The notes beneath the pieces were generated by a model. The model had not been told where the DNA came from. It saw nothing but the letters and a program-made list of their open reading frames with translations, and ran no database searches. Below, in pieces: positions 8,113-15,663 of a stretch of DNA of 64,000 nt; the first letter of the stretch is position 1, and the number at the start of each line of letters is the position of its first letter. The stretch comes from CAWGOF01 sp963824225 (GTDB lineage: Bacteria; Acidobacteriota; Polarisedimenticolia; Polarisedimenticolales; Polarisedimenticolaceae): positions 3,162,001-3,226,000 of the forward strand of contig CAWGOF010000003.1 in NCBI GenBank assembly GCA_963824225.1, given 5' to 3'. The position numbers and the translations under genes were made by a program.

Positions 8113-8595
8113 ATGACGTCAAGACGTCAAGGTGCCACTCGTCCCCCACTCTGGATCTGCCGGCGCTGCCGGCGCCGCTTTGCCAACCGCAATCAATCGC
8201 ATGCCTGCGGGCGCTACGATCTTGCTCACCATTTCCGGGGAAAGGATCGTGCCGTCCGGGTGCTCTATGAAGCCGTCCGGCGCGCTGTTGCTGCCTGCGG
8301 CCCCGTGACCATCCTTCCCGAAAAGACACGCATCGCGTTTCAGGTGCGCATGTCCTTTGCGCAGGTCACCCCTCGGAAGCGCTGGCTCGACGGTCACGTG
8401 GTGCTTGCCCGGCGGCTACCGCATCCGCGGTTTCGCCGAATCGATACGATCTCGCCTCGCAACCATGTACATCATTTCCGACTCGTTTCGCCGGCCGAGG
8501 TCGATGTGAGCTTTCGCGCATGGCTACGCGAGGCCTACGCGGTTGGCGCCCAGGAGCATCTGAGGCGTAAACCGGCTAACCCCGTGGAGGGGTGA
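8113..8595 (+). CDS. DUF5655 domain protein with zinc ribbon
   Basis: A 160-residue protein. Its N-terminal CRRCRRRFANRNQSHAC is a short zinc-ribbon-like segment, followed by the conserved DUF5655 body with KDRAVRVLYEA, ILPEKTRIAFQVRMSF and VTPRKRWLDGHVVLARR. The function of the family is not established. The chosen ATG at 8113 lies within the presumed operator of the divergent toxin-antitoxin pair, so the repressor could also affect this gene. In-frame codons upstream overlap the antitoxin and look unrelated to the family. Confidence 0.8.
   Translation: MTSRRQGATRPPLWICRRCRRRFANRNQSHACGRYDLAHHFRGKDRAVRVLYEAVRRAVAACGPVTILPEKTRIAFQVRMSFAQVTPRKRWLDGHVVLARRLPHPRFRRIDTISPRNHVHHFRLVSPAEVDVSFRAWLREAYAVGAQEHLRRKPANPVEG
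8114..8130. promoter_or_regulatory. Probable toxin-antitoxin operator
   Basis: TGACGTCA palindrome (8114-8121) within two head-to-tail copies of GACGTCAA (8115-8122 and 8123-8130), 20 bases upstream of the antitoxin start. Ribbon-helix-helix antitoxins bind paired short repeats of this kind. Confidence 0.5.
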
Positions 8596-8627
8596 TCGGA
8601 TGAGGACTGATTGCATGGGGGGGCGAG

Positions 8628-9116
8628 ATGAGAAGAACCGCGGTAATCGGAGCGATCGTTGCAGCCTTGGTCGCCGCGCCCACCGTGTCGGCGGTTGGAG
8701 CGCCCGAGCACGCAGCCGTCGAGGCTGTGATCGAGACCTGGAACGAGGGCTGGCGGACCAAGAACCCGGAGTTGGCTGCGCACGGCTACTCCGCGGACGC
8801 GGATTGGATCAACGCCTTTGGCATGCGCGAGCGAGGTCGTGATGCGATTGCCGCAAAGCTAAAGGAAGTATTCGCGTTGCCGTTCGTCATGGATGCTCAG
8901 AGCCGGGTCGTCGAACAAGAGATCCGCCTCGTCGCTCCCAGCGTGGCGGTCGTCATCACCCAGGTCGAGCGCGAAGGACAAAAGACGCCGTCCGGGGAGC
9001 AGCTTGGACCGCGGAGGACCAGCCACCAGCGAGTCCTAGTGCAGGAACAGGGGCAATGGCGGATCGTGAGCCACCTCATTTCCGACGCGCGCGACACGGG
9101 CGCGGCGCGCCACTAG
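8628..9116 (+). CDS. Secreted SnoaL-like/DUF4440 protein
   Basis: A 162-residue protein with a signal peptide (about 1-23, ending SAVGA) and an NTF2-like fold of the SnoaL/DUF4440 type. Visible are AVIETWNEGWRTKNPELAA, the strand-rich middle with ADADWINAFG, and the closing QRVLVQEQGQWRIVSHL. Many relatives are small hydrolases, isomerases or ligand-binding proteins of unknown substrate. It is the first gene in a chain of overlapping plus-strand genes running to 13 kb; its TAG overlaps the next start. Confidence 0.75.
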   Translation: MRRTAVIGAIVAALVAAPTVSAVGAPEHAAVEAVIETWNEGWRTKNPELAAHGYSADADWINAFGMRERGRDAIAAKLKEVFALPFVMDAQSRVVEQEIRLVAPSVAVVITQVEREGQKTPSGEQLGPRRTSHQRVLVQEQGQWRIVSHLISDARDTGAARH

Positions 9117-9826
9117 TGAGCGCCACTAGGCATATTTCTGCGATCCTCATGGCCGCCCTTGCTGTATCGGCCTGCGTGCATCGCGGCCCTCAACGGGTCT
9201 CGGTTCCGGTCGCCGATGCCGCATTGCCTGCCGACGTTTACGGGCAGGGTCTCGAGGGAGTGGTCTTGGTAGCGCACGGTGGGTACTCGACGCGGGAGAG
9301 CTGGGCCGAGGAGGCTCAGTTGCTGGCCAATAGCGGATTCCGGGTGCTCGTTCTCGAGACGCGCGGGGCGATTGCCTTTCGCGCCGGTAGGGAAACAGAC
9401 TGCCTCTACGATGCCCACTGCATCGCTCAGGACATCGTCGCGGCTGTGCGGCGCTTGCGGTCGGATGGCGCGCGGTCAGTTGCCGTCATCGCAGGCAGCG
9501 CCGGGGGCGGCGCAGCCGCCCAGGCGTCGATCGACGCCCCGGGGCTCGTTGACCGGCTGATTCTGCTGGCGCCGATGTCGATCGACACGCCGGAGCGAGC
9601 AACCGGCAGCAAACTGGTCATCGTGGCTCGCGATGACCTCGGTCCGGAGGGCCGTCCGCGATTGGCCGACATACGCGAGCAGTACGATCGAACGCCGGAC
9701 CCCAAGGAGCTGCTCATCCTCGACGGCTCGGCGCACGGACAGCGGATCTTCTGGACAGACCAAGACGAGGCACTGCGACGCGCGATCATCCAATTCCTGC
9801 GAGCATCCGACAAGACTCCGATATGA
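9116..9826 (+). CDS. Alpha/beta hydrolase, putative lipoprotein
   Basis: A 236-residue alpha/beta hydrolase. The GTG at 9116 overlaps the previous stop (TAGTG) and opens a signal sequence that ends LAVSAC, a lipobox-like site, so the protein may be lipid-anchored. The oxyanion segment is VVLVAHGG, the nucleophile elbow GSAGGG (in VIAGSAGGGAA), the acid VARDD and the histidine GSAHGQ. The substrate is unknown. The 3' end overlaps the next gene by four bases (ATGA). Confidence 0.8.
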   Translation: MSATRHISAILMAALAVSACVHRGPQRVSVPVADAALPADVYGQGLEGVVLVAHGGYSTRESWAEEAQLLANSGFRVLVLETRGAIAFRAGRETDCLYDAHCIAQDIVAAVRRLRSDGARSVAVIAGSAGGGAAAQASIDAPGLVDRLILLAPMSIDTPERATGSKLVIVARDDLGPEGRPRLADIREQYDRTPDPKELLILDGSAHGQRIFWTDQDEALRRAIIQFLRASDKTPI

Positions 9827-10383
9827 AGACGTTACTCGTACGGACACTCGAGCAATGGCGCGACTGGCTCACCGAGCACCATGCATCCGTGTCCGAGGTG
9901 TGGCTGATCTTCTACAAGGGACACACGGGCGTTGCGTCGATCGCCTACAAGGACGCGCGCGACGAGGCGCTGTGCTTCGGTTGGGTGGACAGCCTCGTCA
10001 AGCGCCTGGATGACCGGCGGTACGCACAGAAGTTCACGCCGCGAAGAGCGGACAGCCGCTGGTCGGACGTGAATCGGAAGCGGTACGCCGAGCTGAAGGC
10101 CGCTGGGCGATTGAAGCCGCCAGGAATCGAACGCCCCCCTACCGAGCGCGGTTACGGTCCTCGGCCGCCGCGGCGTCCGCTTCCCGCAAAGCTTCCGGCG
10201 TACATCCGGGCAGCGCTGAGAGAGCATCCGAAAGCGTTGCGCCACTTCGAAGCGCTGCCACCCTCGCACCGTCGGCGGTATTTCGCATGGATCGAGTCCG
10301 CCAAGCGCGAGGAAACGAAGCTCAGGCGTCTGAAGGAGGCGATTCGCCTTCTGTCGAGCGGCAAAGTGCTGGGCCTGAAATGA
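9823..10383 (+). CDS. YdeI/OmpD-associated family protein
   Basis: A 186-residue protein of the YdeI family: an N-terminal WRDWLTEHHASVSEVWLIFY, then EALCFGWVDS and the basic PRRADSRWSDVNRKR, with a C-terminal helical part ending in IESAKREETKLRRLKEAI. Relatives are small cytoplasmic proteins linked to bacteriocin or polymyxin tolerance in enterobacteria; the mechanism is unknown. Both ends overlap neighbouring genes by four bases, which supports one transcript. Confidence 0.88.
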   Translation: MKTLLVRTLEQWRDWLTEHHASVSEVWLIFYKGHTGVASIAYKDARDEALCFGWVDSLVKRLDDRRYAQKFTPRRADSRWSDVNRKRYAELKAAGRLKPPGIERPPTERGYGPRPPRRPLPAKLPAYIRAALREHPKALRHFEALPPSHRRRYFAWIESAKREETKLRRLKEAIRLLSSGKVLGLK

Positions 10384-10784
10384 CGGCTCTGCTGATCGGA
10401 GCGCTTCTCGCCCTTGCAGTCGGGCTGCTGGCCACAGCCTCCGGGCTGGATCGTGATCGCGCCTTCTATCCGACCGTGATGATCGTCATCGCGTCCCTCT
10501 ACGCGCTCTTCGCCGTCCTGGGTGGATCCACGACCGCTCTCGTTCTCGAGTCGCTGATTGGTGCAGCTTTCATTGCAGCCGCACTGCTAGGGTTCCGGTC
10601 GTCGCTGTGGCTGGTTGCGGTCGCGTTAGCAGCCCATGGTGTATTCGACCTTGTCCACGGGACCGTCGTGTCGAATCCGGGCGTCCCGAGCTGGTGGCCA
10701 GCGTTCTGTCTCACGTACGATGTCACGGCCGCTGGCTATCTCGGGTGGTTGCTCATGAGCGGGCGCATCCGTGCTGCAACCTAG
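10380..10784 (+). CDS. Small integral membrane protein, unknown function
   Basis: A 134-residue protein with four or five hydrophobic segments (about 2-20, 26-43, 50-67, 70-88 and 110-128). A conserved-looking HGVFDLVHG lies in the third loop, with two His that could bind a metal or ligand. I do not recognise the family. It is coupled to the YdeI-like gene (ATGA) and overlaps the following dioxygenase gene by 14 bases. Confidence 0.7.
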   Translation: MTALLIGALLALAVGLLATASGLDRDRAFYPTVMIVIASLYALFAVLGGSTTALVLESLIGAAFIAAALLGFRSSLWLVAVALAAHGVFDLVHGTVVSNPGVPSWWPAFCLTYDVTAAGYLGWLLMSGRIRAAT

Positions 10785-11469
10785 GGCGGACGAGGTGCTG
10801 ACCGAGGAGGCCGCGAGCCGCCTGCTCGACCTGGGCTTCGTAGTCATCCCTGGCCCTGTCCCGCGAGGAGAAATAGCATCGCTCGTCGACGCCTACGAGG
10901 TCGCCGTCGCGTCCGCTGCGCCAGCCGACGTATCGATTGGGCGAACGACGACGCGTGTCGACAATCTCGTAAACCGCGGCCCGGCGTTCGACGCGGTCTA
11001 CGTCTATCCGCCACTCCTCGATGCTTGCTGTCGAGTCGTCCGCCAGGACTTCAAGCTCAGCACGATGCTCGCACGGACTCTGCGCCCCGATTCACCCGAT
11101 GGGGAGCTGCACGTCGACTTCGAGCAAGATGCCGAGGGATACCCGATGGTTGGGTTCATCCTGATGGTGGATGACTTCAGACCGGACAATGGGGCGACTC
11201 GCTTCGTACCACGGTCCCACGCGTGGACGACCGTTCCGGAAGACGTGCAAGGGCAGGTCTTGGCGTGCGGCTCAGCTGGTTCGCTCATCATCTACAACGG
11301 ATCGATTTGGCACGGCCACACCGCGAACACCTCCGGTCAACCGCGCCGCTCGATCCAAGGTGCGTGCATCTGGCGGTCATCGATGTCAGGTGGCAACCTT
11401 CCCGCGCGCATGACTCCGGAGACGCTCGCGCGCATCAGTCCGAGAGCACGGTACCTGCTTGGCGTCTAG
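10771..11469 (+). CDS. Phytanoyl-CoA dioxygenase (PhyH) family oxygenase
   Basis: A 232-residue Fe(II)/2-oxoglutarate-dependent oxygenase of the PhyH family. The metal triad reads H114-x-D116 (ELHVDFEQD) with distal His181 in IWHGHTANTS; Arg192/193 after it is placed to bind 2-oxoglutarate. VDDFRPDNGATRFVPRSH is the usual family segment between them. The substrate is unknown. The GTG at 10771 gives full family length and overlaps the membrane-protein gene. Confidence 0.88.
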   Translation: MLQPRADEVLTEEAASRLLDLGFVVIPGPVPRGEIASLVDAYEVAVASAAPADVSIGRTTTRVDNLVNRGPAFDAVYVYPPLLDACCRVVRQDFKLSTMLARTLRPDSPDGELHVDFEQDAEGYPMVGFILMVDDFRPDNGATRFVPRSHAWTTVPEDVQGQVLACGSAGSLIIYNGSIWHGHTANTSGQPRRSIQGACIWRSSMSGGNLPARMTPETLARISPRARYLLGV

Positions 11470-12340
11470 CCGCCTCGATGGGAACAGTCTCGCGCCGTTG
11501 GCTCGGCGCTACCGCCGGCCGCTATTCGTCACCTATTCGCTCACGGTACTCGAGCAGTTGTGCTGGCTCGCCTACCCGGCGCTGATCGGCTTCGCCGTAG
11601 ATCGCCTGCTCGCACAGCGACGCGAGGGCGTAGTCCCGCTCATCGGGATCTGGCTCCTGCATCTGCTCGCTTCGTTTCTGCGCCAGCGCTACGATACGCG
11701 GGCCTTCGGCGGAATCCAGCTGCAGCTTGCTCGAGATGTGGTACTTGCTCAGCGCAGCCGCGGCGAGCCGGTGAGTGTGGTCTCGGCGCGCGCCGCGTTG
11801 TCCCGTGAAATTGTGGACTTCTTCGAGCACGAGCTCCCGGCGATCGCGCGCGATCTGATCGTGACATGCGGAGCCTTGGCGATGCTCTTCCTCTACGACT
11901 GGCGATGCGGCTTGATCAGCACGGTCACGCTGGTGCCTGCGCTGTGGATCAATCTACGCTTCGCTCCCGCCGCGGCGCGTTTCAACCGCGGCCTGAACGA
12001 TCAGATCGAGCGCGAGGTGCGCGTCATCGAGCGAGGATCGGACTGGCAAGTACGACGCCATTTCCGGTTGCTCACGCGCTGGCGCGTCGCGTTGAGCGAT
12101 GCGGAGGCCTGGACTTGGTCCGGTGCCGAGCTGTGCATGTTGGCAGCGTTGGTGGCAGTGCTGTTTGTGTTCACGGGCTCGGGCGCGGCGAGCGCCGGGG
12201 CAATTTACGCGGTCATCGCCTATCAAATCGACCTTGTCGAAAGTGTGCACGACCTGCCGACGGTCGTGAATAATCTGAGCCGTCTACGTGACATCGGTGA
12301 GCGGCTGGTCGAAACCCGGCCACGAGAGGAGGAGGCATGA
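11459..12340 (+). CDS. ABC transporter six-transmembrane domain protein without ATPase
   Basis: A 293-residue protein made only of an ABC-exporter-type membrane domain, about six hydrophobic segments including YSLTVLEQLCWLAYPALIGF and LIVTCGALAMLFLYDW, with the loop FNRGLNDQIEREVRVIERG typical of such domains. There is no Walker A, signature or Walker B, and no ATPase gene next to it. It matches the stand-alone six-TM ABC family. The start is uncertain: a TTG at 11459 overlaps the dioxygenase gene, and a later TTG at 11498 is possible. The end overlaps the next gene by four bases. Confidence 0.75.
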   Translation: MASSRLDGNSLAPLARRYRRPLFVTYSLTVLEQLCWLAYPALIGFAVDRLLAQRREGVVPLIGIWLLHLLASFLRQRYDTRAFGGIQLQLARDVVLAQRSRGEPVSVVSARAALSREIVDFFEHELPAIARDLIVTCGALAMLFLYDWRCGLISTVTLVPALWINLRFAPAAARFNRGLNDQIEREVRVIERGSDWQVRRHFRLLTRWRVALSDAEAWTWSGAELCMLAALVAVLFVFTGSGAASAGAIYAVIAYQIDLVESVHDLPTVVNNLSRLRDIGERLVETRPREEEA

Positions 12341-13014
12341 ACGCCCAGGAGATCGTTGGAACGCTGAGGAAGCTCGGAAAGCCGCAAACGGCAGCGATCT
12401 ACAAGCGCCATGGATCGGGCGACAACGTGTGTGGCGCCCTGACGTCCGAGATCGCGAAGATCAGGAAGAAGATCAAGGTCGACCACGCCCTATCGAAGGA
12501 TCTCTGGAAGACGGGGAATGCCGAGGCGCGCATCCTCTCCCTCTTGATCGCCGATCCGTCGAAGGTAACACGCGCCGACGCCGACGCCCTGCTCAAGGAC
12601 GGGCCGGTCCGCTTTGTCGGCTGCTACCTCAGCGATCTCCTGGCCCGCAGCCCGATCGCGGGCGCGACGATGCGTGCATGGATGAAGTCGAAGGACGAGT
12701 TTCCTCGCGAGATGGGCTACGGCATCCTCGGAGTTCGCCTGCGGGACGATCCGGGGTCGATCGCCGACGCGGACGCGGAGAAGATCCTGGCGACGATCGA
12801 GAAGGAGATCCGCCGCTCGCCGAACTGGGCGCGCTATGCGATGAACGGGGCCCTCATTTCGATCGGCGTCTACAAGCCGAAGCTGCGCAAGAAGGCGATC
12901 GAAGCAGCAAAACGAATCGGCAAGGTCGAGGTGGACCACGGCGAGACGAGCTGCAAGACCCCGGACGCTGTGCCCTACATCGAGCGCGCATCGAACCGGA
13001 AACGATGTCCGTAG
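12337..13014 (+). CDS. DNA alkylation repair protein (AlkD-like HEAT repeats)
   Basis: A 225-residue all-helical protein of the DNA alkylation repair family. Features are the N-terminal RKLGKPQTAAIYKRHG, LSKDLWKTGNAEARILSLLI and the late SPNWARYAMNGALISIGVY pattern. Members of the AlkC/AlkD superfamily remove alkylated bases with HEAT-like repeats. In this sub-branch many proteins are annotated only by fold, so activity is not certain. The ATG overlaps the stop of the ABC gene (ATGA). Confidence 0.8.
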   Translation: MNAQEIVGTLRKLGKPQTAAIYKRHGSGDNVCGALTSEIAKIRKKIKVDHALSKDLWKTGNAEARILSLLIADPSKVTRADADALLKDGPVRFVGCYLSDLLARSPIAGATMRAWMKSKDEFPREMGYGILGVRLRDDPGSIADADAEKILATIEKEIRRSPNWARYAMNGALISIGVYKPKLRKKAIEAAKRIGKVEVDHGETSCKTPDAVPYIERASNRKRCP

Positions 13015-13024
13015 GAGGAGAGCG

Positions 13025-13513
13025 ATGCCGTACTGCTTCCTGACCTATCGCCCGGAACGAGACTGTCCGGAGACGATCAAGGCGGTCCTGCTCGCCGATC
13101 TCGCCGGTGTCCCGTGGGGCATCTTCGAGACCGCGGCAGACGACGCATGGTCATCCGAGAGCCCGGTCAGCGAACGCCTCGCGGCGCTGATCGAGTCGGG
13201 GAAGCGCTATCCCCCAGCCCTCGCGCTCGCGCGGCAAGAGCTGCAGCAAGTGTTCGCGGAGCACAGCCCGAGCCACGCCGAGTTCGCACGGGCCTATGAG
13301 ACGGGATTGCGAAACTACCTCGCCCGACAGCACGAAGCCCCATATCTCCTGGCACCGGCGTTGAAGGACGGCGAGTGGTACTGGGCGCTCGAGATCTCGG
13401 GAAGCCCCCCCAAGCTGTCCTGGGTGTCCGGCGATTTCACCATCTGCACGAGCAACATCACCGACTTCGATCTGACGGGCCAGCAGCTGAAACGCCTCGG
13501 GTACTCGGGCTGA
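13025..13513 (+). CDS. Hypothetical protein
   Basis: A 162-residue soluble protein beginning MPYCFLTYRPERDC, with no signal peptide or membrane segment. I recognise no domain. The strong ribosome-binding site AGGAGG sits 5 bases before the ATG. It follows the DNA alkylation repair gene by 10 bases and is probably co-transcribed. Confidence 0.65.
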   Translation: MPYCFLTYRPERDCPETIKAVLLADLAGVPWGIFETAADDAWSSESPVSERLAALIESGKRYPPALALARQELQQVFAEHSPSHAEFARAYETGLRNYLARQHEAPYLLAPALKDGEWYWALEISGSPPKLSWVSGDFTICTSNITDFDLTGQQLKRLGYSG

Positions 13514-13534
13514 GCCGAGGCGATAGACGGGAAA

Positions 13535-13915
13535 ATGACCGAGCTCCTCTTCTCCTATGGGACCTTGCAGGTCGAGCGCGTGCAGCTCGCGATCATCGGC
13601 CGGTCGCTGACAGGCACGCCCGACGACCTGCCCGGGTTCGTCTGGATGCCCCTCGAGTCGGACGACCCGGCGACGATCGCGCTTAGCGGGTCGACGCACC
13701 ACCCGATCGCGATCTATACGGGGCGCGCGTCCGATTCGATCTCGCGCACGCTGTTCTCGATCACGCCCGAGGAGCTCGAGTGCGCGGATGCCTACGAGAC
13801 GCCGCCCTACGAGCGCGTGACCGTGGTCCTGCGCTCGGGCGCGCGTGCGTGGGCCTACGTCGACGGGCGGTATCAGAATGGGGGTCAGGTCAAAGTGCCT
13901 GACCCCGAGACCTGA
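13535..13915 (+). CDS. Gamma-glutamylcyclotransferase-fold (AIG2-like) protein
   Basis: A 126-residue protein of the gamma-glutamylcyclotransferase/AIG2 family. It has LLFSYGTLQVERVQ at the N-terminus (the substrate-binding YGTL motif), a central strand, and ECADAYETPPYERVTV near the C-terminus, which fits the conserved acidic-residue region. The family releases 5-oxoproline from gamma-glutamyl compounds, but many members have other roles. The final residues KVPDPET and the stop codon are encoded by repeat B, so the native C-terminus may have been replaced. Confidence 0.8.
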   Translation: MTELLFSYGTLQVERVQLAIIGRSLTGTPDDLPGFVWMPLESDDPATIALSGSTHHPIAIYTGRASDSISRTLFSITPEELECADAYETPPYERVTVVLRSGARAWAYVDGRYQNGGQVKVPDPET

Positions 13916-13961
13916 CCCCGAGACCTGACCCCGAGACCTGACCCCGAGACCTGACCCCGAG
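13881..13961. repeat. Repeat family B, copy 2, with 13-bp tandem array
   Basis: Opens with GGGGTCAGGT...GTGCCTGACCCC, an inverted pair, and continues with four or five head-to-tail copies of the 13-mer AGACCTGACCCCG. It ends five bases before the stop codon of the minus-strand Kazal-Kunitz gene, so it lies between two converging genes, like copy 1. Confidence 0.8.
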
Positions 13962-13965
13962 CCTC

Positions 13966-14728
13966 TCACTCGGGGCACGTCGCCAGGCACACGTCCTCGG
14001 TCAGGAACTTGTTCGCGTTGCCGCCGCAGCAGCCCCAGATGAACTCCGTGCACTGGTCGGTGACGAAGTCGTAGAACCAGCGCGGGCAGACGCCGTCGCA
14101 CGGCCCGAAGTCTGCGGGCAGTGTGCAGGTGCACGGGGCCACGGGGATTCGCGGCACGCCCTTGCTCGTCGTGCCCAACGAGCCCTCGCCCGCCTCGTAC
14201 ATCGCTGCGACCTGGAACTGCCAGAGCGCGTCCGTCGGCGGATCGCCTTCGAGCTGGACGCGAGGCGCGGGGAGGTCCGAGTGCAGGCACTGGCCGCCGA
14301 AGGCCGGCGGGTCGGTCGACGTCGGCGGTCCGCGCTTGACGTACACGTTGTAGGCCAGTGCGCCCGGTGCTGTGTCCCACGTCATCTCGTGCGGGCCGGA
14401 GAAGAGGACGCCCGTGACCTCGGGGCCACCTGCGCAGGGGCCGAGGTAGTCGACCGACACCGACGCGTGGTTGGCCTCGCAGCGGTTCGAGTAGGTTCGG
14501 CCGTCGCAGCCGCAGACCGGCTCGAAGATCGCCGGGCAGCCCTGCGGGATCGGCGTGCACACGCCGACGAAGTCGCAGCAGCATTCGCCGTCGCGCAGCT
14601 GGCAGAACTCGCCGGGGTTCGTGCAGGGGGTGCCGGTGATCCCGCCGCAGAAGCTGCTGCGCGGTGGCTGGCGTCGATGGGAGCGCCGGCGCCAGGATCG
14701 CGATTAAAAGGAGGAGTCCGTGTTTCAT
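13966..14728 (-). pseudogene. Kazal-Kunitz double inhibitor, frameshifted paralogue
   Basis: Paralogue of the gene at 14743. The signal peptide MKHGLLLLIAILAP is in one frame. From about 14650-14656 the reading continues in another, with FCGGITGTPC matching ECGGFTGIPC of the intact copy. The shift fits one extra base in CAGCAGCTTC. The second frame then stays open to 13966, through a Kazal domain (CPAIFEPVCGCDG), a fibronectin-like middle and a C-terminal Kunitz domain with RWFYD and WGCCGGN. The P1-equivalent residue after GPC is Asp, unlike Leu in the intact copy. It could be a true pseudogene or a sequencing error; the long open second frame argues the change is recent. Confidence 0.7.
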
Positions 14729-14742
14729 GGCCTCGCCCCAAG

Positions 14743-15513
14743 CTACGGAGTCATTGGGCACGTCGCCGCGCAGAGGTCCTCGGTCAGGAAGTTGTTGGCG
14801 TTGCCGCCGCAGCAGCCCCAGATGAACTGCTCGCAGCGGGCGTCGATGAAGTCGTAGAACCAGCGCGGGCAGATGCCGAGGCACGGTCCCGCATCGGCGG
14901 GCAGGGTGCAGGTGCAGGGGATCACGGCGCGGCGCGGGTGGCCCGGGCTCGGTGTGCCGAGGGCGCCCTCGCCGTTCTCGTACATCGCGGTGACCTCGTA
15001 CTGGAAGACGATGCCGCTCGGTGGGTCGGCATCGAGCGCAGCGCGCGGTGCGGGGACGGGCGAGAGCAAGCACTGGCCGTGGAAGCCGCGCACCGGGTCG
15101 GTCGAGCTCGCTCCGCGGTCGATGTACACGTTGTAGACCAGGGCGCCGGGCATGGCGTCCCACACCATCTCGTGCGGGCCGTGGAAGAGAACGCCCGTGA
15201 CCTCGGGCCCTGCGGCGCACGGGCCGAGGTAGTCGACCGAGACCGCGTTGCGCTGCGCCTCACATCGGTTCGAGTAGGTCTGGCCGTCGCAGCCGCAGAC
15301 CGGGTCGAAGATCGCCGGGCAGCCGGTCGGGATCGGCGTGCAGCGGCCGACGATGTCGCAGCAGCACTGGCCGTCGGGGAGCTCGCAAAACTCATCGGCG
15401 CTCATGCACGGAATGCCCGTGAAGCCGCCGCACTCCTGCTGCGCCATGGCCGCGGACGAGGCGATCCCGGTTGCCAGGATCGCGACCAGAGGCAGCCTGC
15501 GCCTGAGCCCCAT
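14743..15513 (-). CDS. Secreted Kazal-Kunitz double-headed protease inhibitor-like protein
   Basis: A 256-residue secreted protein with a signal peptide (1-24), a Cys-rich segment, a Kazal domain (CPAIFDPVCGCDGQTYSNRC, about 64-100), a fibronectin-like middle (about 100-195) and a C-terminal Kunitz domain (about 200-252). The Kunitz hallmarks are GPC, RWFYD, FIWGCCGGNANNFLTE and a final CAATC; extra cysteines beside the usual six are present (ICPRW and GCC). The P1-equivalent is Leu, suggesting chymotrypsin- or elastase-like targets if it inhibits at all. Kunitz domains are common in animals and uncommon in bacteria. The frameshifted paralogue follows 14 bases downstream. Confidence 0.85.
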   Translation of the reverse strand: MGLRRRLPLVAILATGIASSAAMAQQECGGFTGIPCMSADEFCELPDGQCCCDIVGRCTPIPTGCPAIFDPVCGCDGQTYSNRCEAQRNAVSVDYLGPCAAGPEVTGVLFHGPHEMVWDAMPGALVYNVYIDRGASSTDPVRGFHGQCLLSPVPAPRAALDADPPSGIVFQYEVTAMYENGEGALGTPSPGHPRRAVIPCTCTLPADAGPCLGICPRWFYDFIDARCEQFIWGCCGGNANNFLTEDLCAATCPMTP

Positions 15514-15607
15514 GCCTTTGCCCTCGACGCGCTGGCGGAAACGTACGCCGAAACGGTCGACGTGGTCAGAGGTTTGTGGTCGGGCTCGGGTGCCTACTCG
15601 AGGTTGC

Positions 15608-15663
15608 GGGACACTCTCACCTCGTGCCCCAAATGAGGCAGAAACTGAGAGTGTCCCCGTTTA
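15608..15663. repeat. Repeat family A, copy 2
   Basis: GGGACACTCTCACCTCGTGCC, then CAAATGAGGCAGAAACTGAG and AGTGTCCCCGTTTA. The arms pair imperfectly. The right end runs directly into the TAA stop codon (15661-15663) of the minus-strand Kelch gene. Bases 15514-15607 hold nothing recognisable. Confidence 0.75.

Noticed and set aside
13881..13961. Tandem 13-bp repeat considered as a CRISPR array
   Set aside because: Units are head-to-tail without spacers, and no cas gene is near.
14281..15636. 451-codon plus-strand frame across the Kazal-Kunitz genes
   Set aside because: Shadow of the two inhibitor genes, Ala/Arg/Val-rich with no domain.
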